Shown: positions 53,461-63,734 of the stretch, one piece after another | Layout of the letters: each line of letters opens with the position of its first letter | Numbering within the stretch: position 1 is the first letter of the stretch | Assembly (NCBI GenBank): GCA_038277395.1 | Contig: CM076192.1 | Span: 12,994,596-13,058,595 of the forward strand | DNA length: 64,000 bases | DNA from: Dryocosmus kuriphilus | Lineage: Eukaryota; Arthropoda; Insecta; Hymenoptera; Cynipidae | Direction: 5' to 3' | Notes under the pieces: model-generated | The model's input: only the letters and a program-made list of their open reading frames with translations | Told to the model about the DNA's origin: nothing | Databases searched by the model: none | Program-made: the position numbers and the translations under genes

Positions 53461-53582
53461 GACTTTAACAATAAACATAACGCAATTATCTGATCTGAAA
53501 TTATGTGATGCCAAGAGCAGGTAATATGACACCCTGCTTTCAAAATCTAAAATCATGAAACGCAATGAGAGATGACGAAAAT

Positions 53583-54104
53583 CATATTATTTTGAGCTTG
53601 GCTCAGAATAGGAATTTTCGATTTATTCATAGCATTTTTGTTGGATAAGTCCAAAATGACGAATCCTTTTAAAAAATGGTTAGAAGTAAAGTTTTAAGTC
53701 CATTGATGAGCTGCAGTTCCTCTTTGAGATTTTTAAAATATATTTTGCGTGATTCGATCTAAAATTGAAAATAGCATAGCATTTTCAATGGATCAAACTA
53801 GAAACGTTAGTTAAGGAAGGCTGGTTAATGAACTAGTTCTTTCTTTTGGGATTTGAAGAAAAGTCTACCAGCCTCTCGTTTCTTTTTGCAAGTTATCGTC
53901 TTACGGAATTGCAGTCGGATAGATAGGTAGGCAGACGCTATCGCCAAAACTTTTTTTTCGGCTTCAGGTGATCTGAAAATGTGTCAACCCGTTGAAAAAC
54001 TGATTCTTGAAAATAAAGATTTTAATACTTTCTGTACTATAAATGATGAGAGTTTACAAAGACATTCTCACATACTTATCAAAATTCTCTTCTTATGATT
54101 AAAG
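53583..54104. other. Intronic-looking sequence before the PH-domain exon
   Basis: AT-rich sequence between the right arm border and the splice acceptor at 54,104. It is the likely intron of the host gene below. No further exon recognised. Confidence 0.4.
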
Positions 54105-54327
54105 GATGCACATCCTAAAGGTGAAATATTTTTGGGCCATACTTCTGAAGGCTACGGAGTAAAGACTGGTGTTCCAATTGGTGTGAAAGATCAGAAATTT
54201 TCCTTTACACTAGAAACTCCGGACAGAAGCTATTTGCTTTGCACACAAAGCGAAGAGGATCGAATGCAATGGATAAATGTATTTCAAACTGTTATTGATA
54301 AGCCACTTACTCCACAGGATGCTACTG
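54105..54327 (+). CDS. Host exon: PH domain of an ArfGAP with dual PH domains (ADAP/centaurin-alpha-like)
   Basis: The 223-nt exon has acceptor ATGATTAAAG|GAT and donor ACTG|GTGCGTAT. The open frame reads DAHPKGEIFLGHTSEGYGVK, KDQKFSFTLETPDRSYLLCT, QSEEDRMQWINVFQTVIDKP and LTPQDAT. The PDRSYLLCTQSEEDRMQWI pattern is the last strand and C-terminal helix of a PH domain, with the invariant Trp. The GEIFLG..GY.V and PLTPQD blocks fit the second PH domain of ADAP/centaurin-alpha proteins, which bind phosphoinositides and regulate Arf6. It has no stops, and as it lies outside the repeat arms it is probably a real single-copy exon. Other exons are not in view. Confidence 0.7.
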
Positions 54328-55370
54328 GTGCGTATATTCCTAAAATCAGAATTAATTACAAATGTAATGAAACCTCGTGAAATAAATTTTTCCCCATTTT
54401 TCGAGCCCTTCTTGCGTTCAGGGTATTTACAGTCTGTACCAGAACCTTATAAAATTCTGAAAGGGTCTGTTTCTGACCTCTCGCGATGATGCTACTAAAC
54501 AATTTTTATTTTTCGAGTTAATATAATGTGGATATTGAGAGTCCCATCCAAAAGTTAGTCCTACTCTCTGCATGCAGGGAGTGTCTATACGGACGCACGC
54601 TAGAAGTACGTACGTCAATGCATTAAACGATGAAACGATCGAACCTCTCTATGTTTTCTAGTTTTCCACTGCTCTCCTTTAACCCTTTCAGGCGCAAATT
54701 TTTTTTTTAGATATAAATGACTTTTTTGCCTGTATTAAGTATTTTATGATCTAAAGAAGCAAAAAAATATCAACATTAAAAAATTGGACATTTCGGACTT
54801 GTGATTTTTTTTAGAAAACTATGAAATATTTTTAATCTGAAAACCAGCATGCCAGATCGTAAATTTACTGGAAAAAATTATAAAAATATTTTTGGACATT
54901 TGTAGTATCAATAATATTGAAGTTATATATGAAAAATCACCAAACAGAAGTTGGGACAAATATGTTCCACTGTGCTTCAGATGGTTAAAAACGAGGTAGA
55001 CAAAAATGCCGAAATTTTGTGAAAACATTCGATTAAAGCCTCGTGAGAATACACTATTTAATTTTTAAAAAATGGTAAGGACGGTTTTAGAGTTATACAG
55101 TTAAGTTTCACCTTTTCGTAAGCTTGAGTTAGTCCTTACGTGTATGAGCGTATTGATAATAATTATCTCAGCTCGTGGCTAAAAAATTTTTTTTTAATGG
55201 CGCAAATGTGTAGATGAGTCTAATGAACCTACAGACGAAGTTTCATAACAACTGTTTTTGCACCCATACTACCTTAATGTGGATATGATAAGGAGACAAA
55301 GATCAAAAACCGCTTCCAGACCATGTACTCTTATATCACAAATCAATCATTTATTATTCCAATTCCAAAA
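54328..55370. other. No gene recognised downstream of the PH-domain exon
   Basis: Probably an intron or intergenic DNA. AT-rich, with no further exon that continues the PH protein. Confidence 0.4.
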
Positions 55371-55571
55371 TCACGTCAAGTTTTTGAGAAAATTTAAGTT
55401 CTTGGAAGTTTTTTTGAAACAACGTAGGGTGCCATCCTGAAGTTCTAGAGACTTATTAGGGCTCAACTTAAAGTTGGAACCTTCTTCTGTAAGACTAGAA
55501 TTTTAGGATTGCGCCTTACGTTGTTTTAAAGAAATTTCCAAAAACGTCAATTTTCTCAAAAATTGACGTGA
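55371..55571. repeat. 200-bp hairpin (foldback) repeat
   Basis: TCACGTCAAGTTTTTGAGAA (55,371) pairs with the inverse of TTCTCAAAAATTGACGTGA (ending 55,571). Pairing continues through CTTGGAAGTTTTTTTGAAAC, AACGTAGGGTGCCATCCT and AGTTCTAGA. The arms are ~79 bases with a ~43-base loop. This is probably a small MITE. Confidence 0.75.
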
Positions 55572-56019
55572 TAGAAAGATTTCGCTTCCGGATTCGTGTT
55601 CAGCGGGCCAAAATACACAAGGGTCTGGTTGTCTAGTCTGCAGGCCACGAAAATTTTTTTTGTGTGCCTTTGTAATTAATCAGATTCAATCGAACTAAGC
55701 ATTTTTATTTTTTATGCAAAATTTAAAAACGGTACAAAATACTATGAAGAAATTTTACTTTTTTTCACAGATAATTTTGAAAAATAAAATACAAAGTTAA
55801 AGCGCGATAACGATAACGATTCGAAAAAAAATTTCGAGTAAAATATCTGAGACGTTTTTTTCTTTTTGTACGTTTAACAAGTTGTGCAAATTTTGAGAAA
55901 ATCAATGAGATGAATGTTTAACGTTTAGGAATCCAGCATGGAGCTCCCGTTACTCACTAAATTACATTTTGTGAACAAGATTTGTAATTTTTCCAAAAAT
56001 AGATCTTTGATTTAATGTG
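55572..56019. other. No gene recognised
   Basis: AT-rich, no structure seen. Confidence 0.4.
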
Positions 56020-56460
56020 CGGAGGGGGGGGGGGGCTCACAAGAGCACCCCTCGGGCACTCAGGCTGTAAGTCCATTGTTGCACACCTCTCGGGTTTCAT
56101 GCGTACCCCACGGCGCATTATCGGATGTGGGCCTCTTTGCGAATCAAAGTGAGCCTCCGATACATGCCATCTGGCAGCTTCCCTAACCAGGCTATAAGCT
56201 GCTAGCAAAGCTAGTATGGTAGGGTTGGAAGGAGCACTCCTTGTGTGGTCATCCAGTTAGATGTGTGTAATGGAGTGTATGTGTGTGTTCATTACTCGAA
56301 GTCGACTAGTGACCATCGAGCAATATGCTCCTCGACATGGAGTCTCCTGCCCGGGAAGTCACCAACCTTTTTTGAGAAGTTTAATGTAGGTTCCGAACCA
56401 CCAAAGCCCTGGCAAAAGTGTAGAGAAAATTTTTGTAAAATTCGGCACGTAAGGTGAGCT
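56020..56460 (-). mobile_element. SINE-2 / short retroposon
   Basis: On the minus strand: TTTTCTCTACACTTTTGCCA, TTGGTGGTTCGGAACCTACA (compare SINE-1 TTCTGGTGGTTCGGATTCCA), a ~300-bp GC-richer body (CGAGGAGCATATTGCTCGAT, GATGGCATGTATCGGAGGC) and an end with CAATGGACTTACAGCCTGAG then GAGCCCCCCCC. The terminal part resembles the retroposon-like core of the giant palindrome. The 12-G run at 56,024-56,035 marks the 3' end. No complete tRNA-like head was recognised here. Confidence 0.5.
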
Positions 56461-57480
56461 AACCTATCATTGTAGATTTAAAGAAAAGGATAAGCGTCAA
56501 GTTGGGAGATTATCGGTTTGCGAGTTTCCCAGGAGGAGGATTGCGTGAATGATTTTCATTCAATCGCAGCCATTTCTGCCTTTGATATTCGGGTTGGCAC
56601 CACGCTCTACGTACTTCCCGAGGATCTTTCAGGTATTTCATCTTTTTCTTGAGTGAAAGTGTTCTTTTTGAATAATGAGTGGATTCTACAGTTTTCGAAT
56701 TATTTTTTTTATATTGTGGTGTTTTTCAGAATTTCTTATGGTGTATAAGTTTTAACTGAGCATTCCTTGAGAAAATCGGACGCCATTTTGATGTCCATGA
56801 CTTTTCAACGATCTCTATTAATTTTGCTACGAGGGAAATTGCACGATTGTTTGAACCAGGAAGTCCGCGTGATCACCGAAGGTTTTTCCGTCCGTTCATT
56901 TCCATCTTCATAAAAAAGAATTAAATTGCTGTTTCGACATCTATTTCTGCATTGAAGATCGTTTGTGAGGCTTAATTTAGTAGCGTGATACTCCAGTTCA
57001 TCCATAACTCGATAAGTATTCGCAATTTTTTTTGCTCTTATTATTTTGATATGGTCCTTAATTAATTTGATCAAGCTTTTATGTATGGTGTTCCTGACTC
57101 ATTATTCTTATCACCTGCCATTGATTTTCATATATTAAATAGTTTCATACTTGGAATAGAACGTGTCTTTTTTTTTATTGATAATTTTAATTGTACTTTG
57201 AGAAATAATTATGTGATCTGTCAACAGTAAATTTGAAGTTAAAAATAGAAGTTTTGGAACCTTTGAAGAAATAATTTAATGCAGAAACACTTGTTTGATA
57301 CATAAAACAATTCCTTGTCATAGGAAAAGAGGAAATGTAGGGGGTACTCTAACGTGGTCGATGAGAAGATTACCAATCGTTGCTATAAAAATATCATTTA
57401 CATACTTTCCTATGTTTCATAAATTATTTTTAACAATGCTCATTTTTGTGATTCAGATTATTAGTGTAAATTCTTGAGCA
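56461..57480. other. No gene recognised
   Basis: A minus-strand frame at 57,074-56,805 (KLIKDHIKIIRAKKIANTYR..) stays open for 89 codons, but it has lysine-rich composition and no recognisable domain. I do not call it a gene. Confidence 0.4.
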
Positions 57481-57559
57481 AAATTTTCATTTAAAATGTT
57501 GAGGATCAATTGATTGTACAGTGTAGATTGTGTGCGAATTGCGTTTTATATCAATAAGA

Positions 57560-57890
57560 GAAGAACTATATGAAGTCAGTTCGAATTGAAATTCGAATCG
57601 AAGGACTGAGTTTGTTGAAAATCGATTCGAAAAACTTTCAAACTGCCTAATTCGAATAAAAAAACTAAACATGTCAGAAGTCTATTTAAAAAACTTTCGA
57701 ACTGCGGAGTTCGAATCGATTCAGATTCGAACTAATGGAGCGCGTCGGAAGCTGATTCGAAAGACTTTCGAGCTGCTTAGTTCAAATCGAGTCAGATTCG
57801 GACTGGGCTGTTGAAAATCTTTCGAATCGACTTTCGACGCGCATGCAATTTAGCATCAGTTCGATTCGAATCACGTTGCACATCTCTAGT
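57560..57890. repeat. TTCGAA/ATTCGAA-dense segment, possible hAT MITE
   Basis: Within 330 bases, TTCGAA or ATTCGA words recur about fifteen times, often as GATTCGAAA.ACTTTC and AGTTCGAATCG. The right end reads inward as TAGAGATGTGCAACGTGATT, similar to termini of hAT-type MITEs. No matching left end was found. Confidence 0.5.
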
Positions 57891-57901
57891 CAGAAGATAT
57901 A

Positions 57902-58600
57902 CGAGGTGTGATCAAAAAGAAAGGTGACTTTTTATTTTTATCAAAAAATATTTATTTATTCATCAATATTGATGTTGTCCCCTTCAAAGTAATCCCCCTC
58001 GGATATAATACATTTGTGCCAGCGCTTTTTCCAATCAAAGCATTTCTAATAAGCACTTTTTGGTATAGCCCTCAGCTCTTCCAGCGATGCGGTCTTTATC
58101 CCCTCACTCTTCGCAAAACGCCGTCCTTTCATCAGTCTTTTCAGTTTTGGAAATAGAAAAAAGTCGCAGGGAGACAAATCTGGTGAATACGGTAGCTGAG
58201 GCATGATTATGGTGTTGTTAGTGGCCAAAAAATTACAGAACAAACAATGACGTGTGAGCTGGCGCATTATCTTGGTTTCGAAACAAACTTCGCTGACACA
58301 TGTCTCATGCCCAAAATATCCACTAAAATTGCTTGACACCAGTCAAAAGAGATGCCGACATCATCAGCAACCTGTCTAATGGTAATTCGACGATTCGCCA
58401 ACACTATTTTCTTCACTCCTTCAACGTTTTCATTAGTTGTTGACGCGCTGGGGCGTCCAGGGCGAGCTTTGTCATTAACATCTTCTCGGCCTTCCCGAAA
58501 GAGCTTGTACCACTTATAAACATTTTTTTTTACTCAGAGTACACTCACCGTATTCCACTGTCAACATTTCAAGTGTTTTGGGGCACTTAATTCCATTTAA
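57902..58600 (-). pseudogene. mariner (DD34D-type) transposase remnant
   Basis: The right end starts CGAGGTGTGATCAAAAAG after a TA. Minus-strand blocks in order: KCYKWYKLFREGREDVND-like sequence, KARPGRPSAS, NRRITIRQVADDVGISFDWC (helix-turn-helix), ILVDILGMR; then a deletion; DNAPAHTSL (second Asp); PQLPYSPDLSPCDFFLFPKL (third Asp); KCFDWKKRWHKCIISEGDYF. The segment with the first catalytic Asp (GDESW) is deleted, a Gln has become a stop near the C-terminus, and a frameshift follows DNAPAH. Only a relic. Confidence 0.8.
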
Positions 58601-58799
58601 TAATTATTTTTATTTAATTTTATTTAATATTTTTGAAACTTTAATATTGGGAATTTTTTTAATTTATTTAAAGGACGGGTGTCAATAAGCAGATTGCTTT
58701 TACGCCGTTTAACCGCGGTGCTTTAGCTAAAGGTTTCTTCTAAGAAAATAAGTGAAATATGTATGTAGGCACGTGTGTATGTATATATGTATGTATTTT

Positions 58800-60250
58800 A
58801 TTTGCTCTTCTTGGTACAAAAAAATAGATCATAACAAATAATTCTATAAATTACAAATAATTTATTTGCGTATAGGTTCAGTGACCTGTGCAAATGAGGA
58901 AAGTATAGATATCGCATGTCATAAATTCTCGCGTAGATAAAGTGCATACCAGGTAAGCCAAGTAAACCAGCAGCAAGACTTAGCCTAGGTATTGACAATG
59001 AAATCGCGCAAACAGAGGGCCTCCGTGACAAAATTATAAATAGATCGAAAATCCGGCAGTAAGTGGGAGTTTAGATTATGTAATCAGAAAAGGTTCGAGC
59101 ACGTATCTTCCATCGACGTACTGAAGTACTTGCGCCTGAAATTTTTGTACGTCGGATAAATCGCCAAGATATGGAATAAGTCTTCCTCAGCATACAAATT
59201 GCATATAGTACGTAGATTTTTAGCTCCCATAAGTTTTAATTGCGCTACGATCTTTTATATACAAAAACGGTGCACGAGTACCTAAATACACTGAAGCAAG
59301 GTTTTTTTGTGAAGGGAGGTAAGAAAATATCTGAAGGGACTCAGTACGGGATAGTTTATTAATGTCCACTACCATCGATGCTTGTAAAAACTTTACAGGA
59401 TTATCTCCTTATTTTCCATTGAATTGGTCGGATCGAGTGCAGGCCATAGATTTTCTAGCCCTGCTCACAATGAAACATAGAAACCCCCCAGCTGCAGTAT
59501 CCAGTTATACTCAGGACAGGCAGAGTCCAAGATTGACATCGCATAACGTTTATTAAGGCAAATTCTTATCAGTCTGTGTTCGAACATAGCCAAAACCGTC
59601 CGCATACAAGACAAGGTTATTAAGAAACAAGATAAAGAGTATAGGACTGACAATTTTACCCTGGAGCTCTCCTATTGTGATATTGTTGAACTGTTGTAGA
59701 GGCTTGCTAAGAAGGAAAGGCGCCTTAAATTCCACGAAAAAAGCGTAAACTTTCCCTCTAGGTCTCGTTAAATGAACTTGAATAATTGAGCGTAAGTTAA
59801 AAATATGGTTTACACAGTCTCTCCCGGCTCTAAAACCCGCCTGATTTTCCCCTTCGTCTCAGTCCATTTCAAAAGTCTATTCAGCAAAGTTTTAGTAAAG
59901 ATTTTAGTAATTAAATTTACGAGAACGATGCATCTATAGTTACCCGGGTCAAACCTACTCCATTTTCTGTGAGTTATTATTGCATTAATATAAGACCAAC
60001 TTTTGGGCACTCTTTCAGCCCTTAAAATGTAACTAAATAAATTCTGTAAAAACAACAGCCAGGTGACAGGAAGGAATCTGTAGAATTCACTCCCAATCCC
60101 ATCTTGCCTCGGAGCTTTCTTCTTTTTACAGCTAAGAATGCTATCCGAAATTCCTGAATGAGTAATCTCCAGTTACAAAGTAGGGATGGGAGGCTGATCT
60201 TCAAATTAAATAGGAGGTTCGTGCGTGCCATGTAAGAAGCTAGCAAAGTC
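58800..60250 (-). mobile_element. LINE-B, 3' part of a non-LTR retrotransposon
   Basis: Minus strand: reverse transcriptase pieces from 60,250 to 59,553, followed by a decayed C-terminal region and 3' part down to about 58,800. That part includes SRARKSMACTRSDQFNGK and SLQIFSYLPSQKNLASVYLG, and FQAQVLQYVDGRYVLEPFLI. It is different from LINE-A in every block. The clade is not assigned. Confidence 0.6.
59553..60250 (-). pseudogene. LINE-B reverse transcriptase fragments
   Basis: Blocks in order: KKKKAPRQDGIGSEFYRFLP-type sequence (A.G.DGI, RT block 0-1), FSYILRAERVPKSWSYINAI, FDPGNYRCIVLVNLITKIFT and KTLLNRLLKWTETKG, RAGRDCV-like sequence near 59,830, GKVYAFFVEF (motif A region), GELQGKIVSPILFILFLNNL (motif B), and ADGFGYVRTQ. 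The catalytic YADD has been reduced to LYADGFGY. At least three frame changes occur. Confidence 0.65.
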
Positions 60251-60439
60251 TTGCCATTGATTTACTTCTATACAACCCACCCGAGCTTGTTGATTTAAGA
60301 AAAAAATATGAATGTGACTGAAAATATTCATTTTTTCGTCTACAACTTTAGAGAAATATTTTTGTCAGAGAATTAAAAAATTAGAATTGAAAACCATGAA
60401 TGCAAAATGAGTACTTTTCACTTTTTTGAGAACGATAAG

Positions 60440-60880
60440 AGTAAACAAAATTTTTAGAGATGGTTTGGTCATTTGGAGAACATGGATTAAGGACACTTAC
60501 GGAAGCAAGTGTATTTAGGTAAATTCAATGGTAGCGTACCCAGCAGGGATCGGAACTTTTTATCTTGAGCACGAGTTTAAAGGGGTCCTTAAAAGTTCGG
60601 GTTCAAACTAAACTCTCAAGAACTTAAAGGTCTAAATTGGACTCTTGTTGGACCATTTAGGTTCCCAGACTCTTTAAAACTTAGGGGTTCTGATTGCTTG
60701 TACCCGGAGGTAGACCGAGGAAAGAATTGTAGGAATATGTGAAAGAGACTCTAAAACAAAAAGATATAAACAGCCATAGGAATAGAAGAGCTTGCATGAA
60801 AAGATGTATGTTAGGATAGGGATGCGTAGTGAAAATTGTTTATATGAAATGTGTGACGTAGGTTTCAGTGATGTAGTCAA
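60440..60880 (+). mobile_element. LINE-C 3' fragment (post-RT tail) split by a small MITE
   Basis: Plus-strand translation ends with FGEHGLRTLTEASVF, then beyond the insert GGRPRKEL, EYVKETLKQKDINSHRNRRA and CMKRCM. The pattern GH.ER......R.Y.G...G.RGRGRPRK is common at the C-terminus of many arthropod LINE polyproteins. No RT precedes it. Confidence 0.5.
60542..60699. mobile_element. 158-bp MITE with 6-bp target duplication
   Basis: GTACCC flanks both sides (60,536-60,541 and 60,700-60,705). Removing the insert and one GTACCC makes the LINE-C reading continuous (NGSVP-GGRPRK). The ends (AGCAGGGATCGGAAC and, reversed, AAGCAATCAGAAC) are only weakly inverted. Confidence 0.65.
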
Positions 60881-61284
60881 TGCCTATAAGAAAATATCTT
60901 CCATATGGTTTTATTGATTAGTTTCTTTGTTTATGTGTGAACCGTGTTGCACGATGATTTTGTGAAGTTCTCCACCTGGGGTGATTTCCAGAGAGATTGA
61001 TCAGCGTCCATGTTCGGAGCGATATTGTGGGACAATTATGTTATTTGAATAACCATCATGCGACATCATGCAACAAGGTTAGAACCGAACGCGCTCCGAT
61101 ATATATTTGAATTGTTTTTGACATTTGTCATTGAATTTGACATTGCTCGGTATTCCAGTGATTGTGAATATGTTTGGAGTGTAAATTATATATTGTAATT
61201 GGCCTTTTTTTGGCTCTTCGGTACCTGTAAGTCTGTTTCCCAGGTTTGGAGTTTGACAGCTCTCGTGCAGCTTTGTCTCAGAAA

Positions 61285-62387
61285 ATGGGTGCTTGTCCCA
61301 AGTGCAATAAGACAATCTCCAAAGGAATGCCGGGCGCCGTTTCTTGTAGAAAGTGTGGGGTATTTAGCCAATTGGCATGCATCAATTTTGGTCTATCTAA
61401 GACGACATTTGAGAATCTTAAATAGGGAAAAATTGATTTTATTTGCGTGAACTGCAAAATGCTAGACACTAGTGACCCCTCATCTTCTCTGGACCAAAGC
61501 TCCTTGCTAACTTCCAGTCATGTTATCGACCCTACCTGTAATGATCCTGTGGCTAATCCTGCTCTCACTAAAGTTTCTCCTGCACTTGTCACTGCTGAGG
61601 GCCTGCCGCCGGGATACGTTGAGTCGATTCGCAGTGCGGTCTTTCAAGCGCAGAGGGAAGCCACCGTCCAGGCGCAGGAACTAATGACAAACTTTTTTGT
61701 AGAACTTGAAATGAAGCAGCAACAATGGTTCTCCACTATTAACACTAATTTACAGGCGATTGAGACTGACATTACTGAGAATTCTCGCAGAATTAGTTTG
61801 CTTGAAAGTTCCTCAATCAGAAATACAGTAGATATCAGTCAGATTAAGACTAACTAAATAACTCGTTGAAATTGAAGGTCGCCACACTTGAAGCTTCCCA
61901 CAACTTTCAGGAGCAAGCTGCCCTGGAAACTATCCTTGAGATCCACGTGTTGCCTTCCAAGCCAAATGAAGATCTTCCTTCGATCGTGGAATCGGTTGAG
62001 AAGACACTTGATGCTCCCTTTGCTAAAGAAGACCTTATAAAAGTATATCGCATTCGGAAAGCCCCAACATCTAATCCAATGCTTGCATCCATCATCATTG
62101 CCAAGTTCAGTCGACATTTGGCTAGGGATAAGATCATAGAGCAGAGGAAAAAAGTAAGACTTCTCAACAACCAATCTTGGTTGGCCAGAGAATGGAAAAA
62201 TCACATTTACATTCGTGAGGCCTTCGCGCCCTTCAAGCGAAGGATCTACTCTTCTGCATTGGAATTAAGAAGACAAAAGAGGATCAAATATCTTTCGATC
62301 AAAGGAGGAAAAATTTTCTGTCGAAAGGAAGTTGGCGCTCCTAGGATCCAAATGTCGCTTCTGCAACATATTGAAAGATTCCAATAG
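61285..62387 (+). pseudogene. LINE-D ORF1 (zinc finger, coiled coil, FP-C-like domain)
   Basis: The ATG at 61,285 opens GACPKCNKTISKG, SCRKCGVFSQLACINFG and FICVNCKM, a C4HC3-type PHD-like finger. An in-frame TAG at 61,423 breaks it. A serine-rich linker and a predicted coiled coil (ETDITENSRRISLLESSSIR) follow, up to a stop at 61,855. A frameshift there leads to the frame 61,866-62,387: LEIHVLPSKPNEDLPSIVES, KVYRIRKAP, REWKNHIYIREAFAPFKRRI, LRRQKRIKYLSIKGGKIFCR. The last part matches the baculovirus FP-C-like RNA-binding domain common in such ORF1 proteins. Only two lesions, so it is fairly young. Confidence 0.75.
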
Positions 62388-62930
62388 CAATTATGCTATC
62401 TTCGGAATTGTTGCACACAAGAATGTGTTGTGTCATTATTTTTAGGCTACTTGAGCCCTGTTGGTAAATATACCTTCAATTCTTTTAAGTTATCCATTCC
62501 TTGTACATATGTATCTATAGATAGCAGCTGTGATTTCGCAATTAAACTAGTAGATTTAAATATTGTTACCGGTCGCTTTGAGAATAAGTACATATTATTA
62601 AACTTATTAATGTGTTTTGCATACCATAATTTTTTAAATTATATCTCAATAGGCATAGCTCTTCGGATAACCGGATATCGATTTATTAAATTGTTTAAAC
62701 TCTTGATAAGACTTTGTCTAGTGACTTACGCCACGGTTTTCAACTTTGTTAATTATCCCGTTTGCATCTTTTTTGTCTGCATACTTATCAAATTTTCTTA
62801 CAGGTATTAAATTCACTTACTTTGGGGGCGTGTTGATTATGGTTCATTGTCTCGGTCAAGATCAATGGGTGCTACGTGTATATCTTACTTTTGAATCGTT
62901 TTGGAGTAAACATTTTGTCTTAATATATTC
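62388..62930 (+). other. LINE-D inter-ORF spacer
   Basis: The open frame 62,430-62,810 is hydrophobic and AT-driven, with no recognisable domain. It is most simply the spacer between ORF1 and ORF2. Confidence 0.5.
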
Positions 62931-63575
62931 ATGGATACTCTAAGCATCTGCCATGTTAATATTCAGTCTCTCTTGGCATATTTTCTAGAATTCAAGCATT
63001 TTTTCAGTACATGTTCCTGTCATATTATAGCTGTCTCTGAGACCTGATTAACCCCTAATATACCCTCTAGTCTGGTTGCAATTGACAATTACTCGCTGCT
63101 TCGAAGAGACAGAGACGAGAGAAGGGGCGGTGGAGTTTGTCTTTATCAGCATGATAGTATGAGAGGAGCTGTGGTTGAAGTAAGTCCAGTCTCTTCCTAC
63201 CCCACGACTGAATTTCTCTTTGTCAAATTTATGTCATCATCTGACAACGTTTTAGTGGGAGTAGTTTATAAACCACCTAATGCCTCCTATGGCACCTGAG
63301 CTTGAATCTGTAATTTTCTCTCATATCCCTAACTTTAATAGCATTATCATTACTGGAGATTTTAACACTAATTTAAATCTCTCTTCCAATCAAACTAAGT
63401 ATCCAACATCTCTGGTACACTCTTCGGGTCTATCGATTGTACCTCATGATTCCACCCATCATACTGATCATTCCAGTACTCGTATAGACTTGACAATTGT
63501 AGACGATATTTATAAAGTTGTCTCATACTCACAACATGCTATCCCTTTTTTTCCCCCAATTCAGTGTCATTAGAT
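62931..63575 (+). pseudogene. LINE-D ORF2, AP-like endonuclease domain only
   Basis: The ATG at 62,931 opens SICHVNIQSL (motif with catalytic Asn) and HIIAVSET, followed by a TGA in place of Trp (about 63,047). RRDRDERRGGGVCLYQ and VGVVYKPPNA come next. A frameshift near 63,280 leads to IIITGDFNTNL (GDFN motif) and SSTRIDLTIVDD. The endonuclease would nick target DNA to prime reverse transcription. The frame ends at 63,575 without any RT. Confidence 0.75.
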
Positions 63576-63734
63576 ATTCGTGGAATGAGCTTTCATCAAT
63601 ATTGGAGAGTTTCATCCGAACTCTGCTTGCACTTTATAATTACCTTGTATTATTTTATTCCTTAGAGGGCTATTTAGCCCTAGGGACGTTTTACAATAAA
63701 TAAATAATCCTAATATAATCCACATATCAGTGTT

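Larger units (their letters stand above)
50737..53582 (-). repeat. Right arm of the ~34-kb inverted structure, outer part
   Basis: Reverse complement of 19,765-21,930 of the left arm. The outermost shared block is GATGACGAAAATCAT (53,566-53,582) against ATGATCTTCGTCATC (19,772). Other shared landmarks: CTGCAGTAGTTCCAAGTATA, TCATACTACCC-type sequence, GACCAACCAACG-type repeats. The (TA)-rich strings also correspond. No coding sequence recognised. Confidence 0.75.
61000..63708 (+). mobile_element. LINE-D, CR1/L2-like non-LTR retrotransposon lacking RT
   Basis: Plus strand: 5' leader (about 61,000-61,284), ORF1 (61,285-62,387), a ~540-bp spacer, endonuclease part of ORF2 (62,931-63,575), then directly a short 3' untranslated region (GGCTATTTAGCCCTAGGGAC) ending in AATAAATAAATAA-type repeats at 63,690-63,708. 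The reverse transcriptase (over 1.5 kb) is cleanly missing between endonuclease and 3' end. The combination of PHD-like zinc finger, coiled coil, FP-like domain, APE endonuclease and short microsatellite tail points to the CR1/L2/Kiri group. Confidence 0.75.

Noticed and set aside
19765..53582. Polinton/Maverick or proviral segment bounded by long terminal repeats
   Set aside because: No polymerase B, retroviral-type integrase belonging to the unit, packaging ATPase, or capsid gene was found between the arms; the cargo is ordinary transposon debris.
56805..57074. 89-codon minus-strand frame (KLIKDHIKIIRAKK..) as a host gene
   Set aside because: No recognisable domain, no splice signals that extend it, lysine/isoleucine/asparagine-rich as expected by chance in AT-rich DNA.
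62430..62810. 126-codon hydrophobic frame as a membrane protein gene
   Set aside because: Located in the ORF1-ORF2 spacer of LINE-D, no start context or family similarity, composition driven by AT content.
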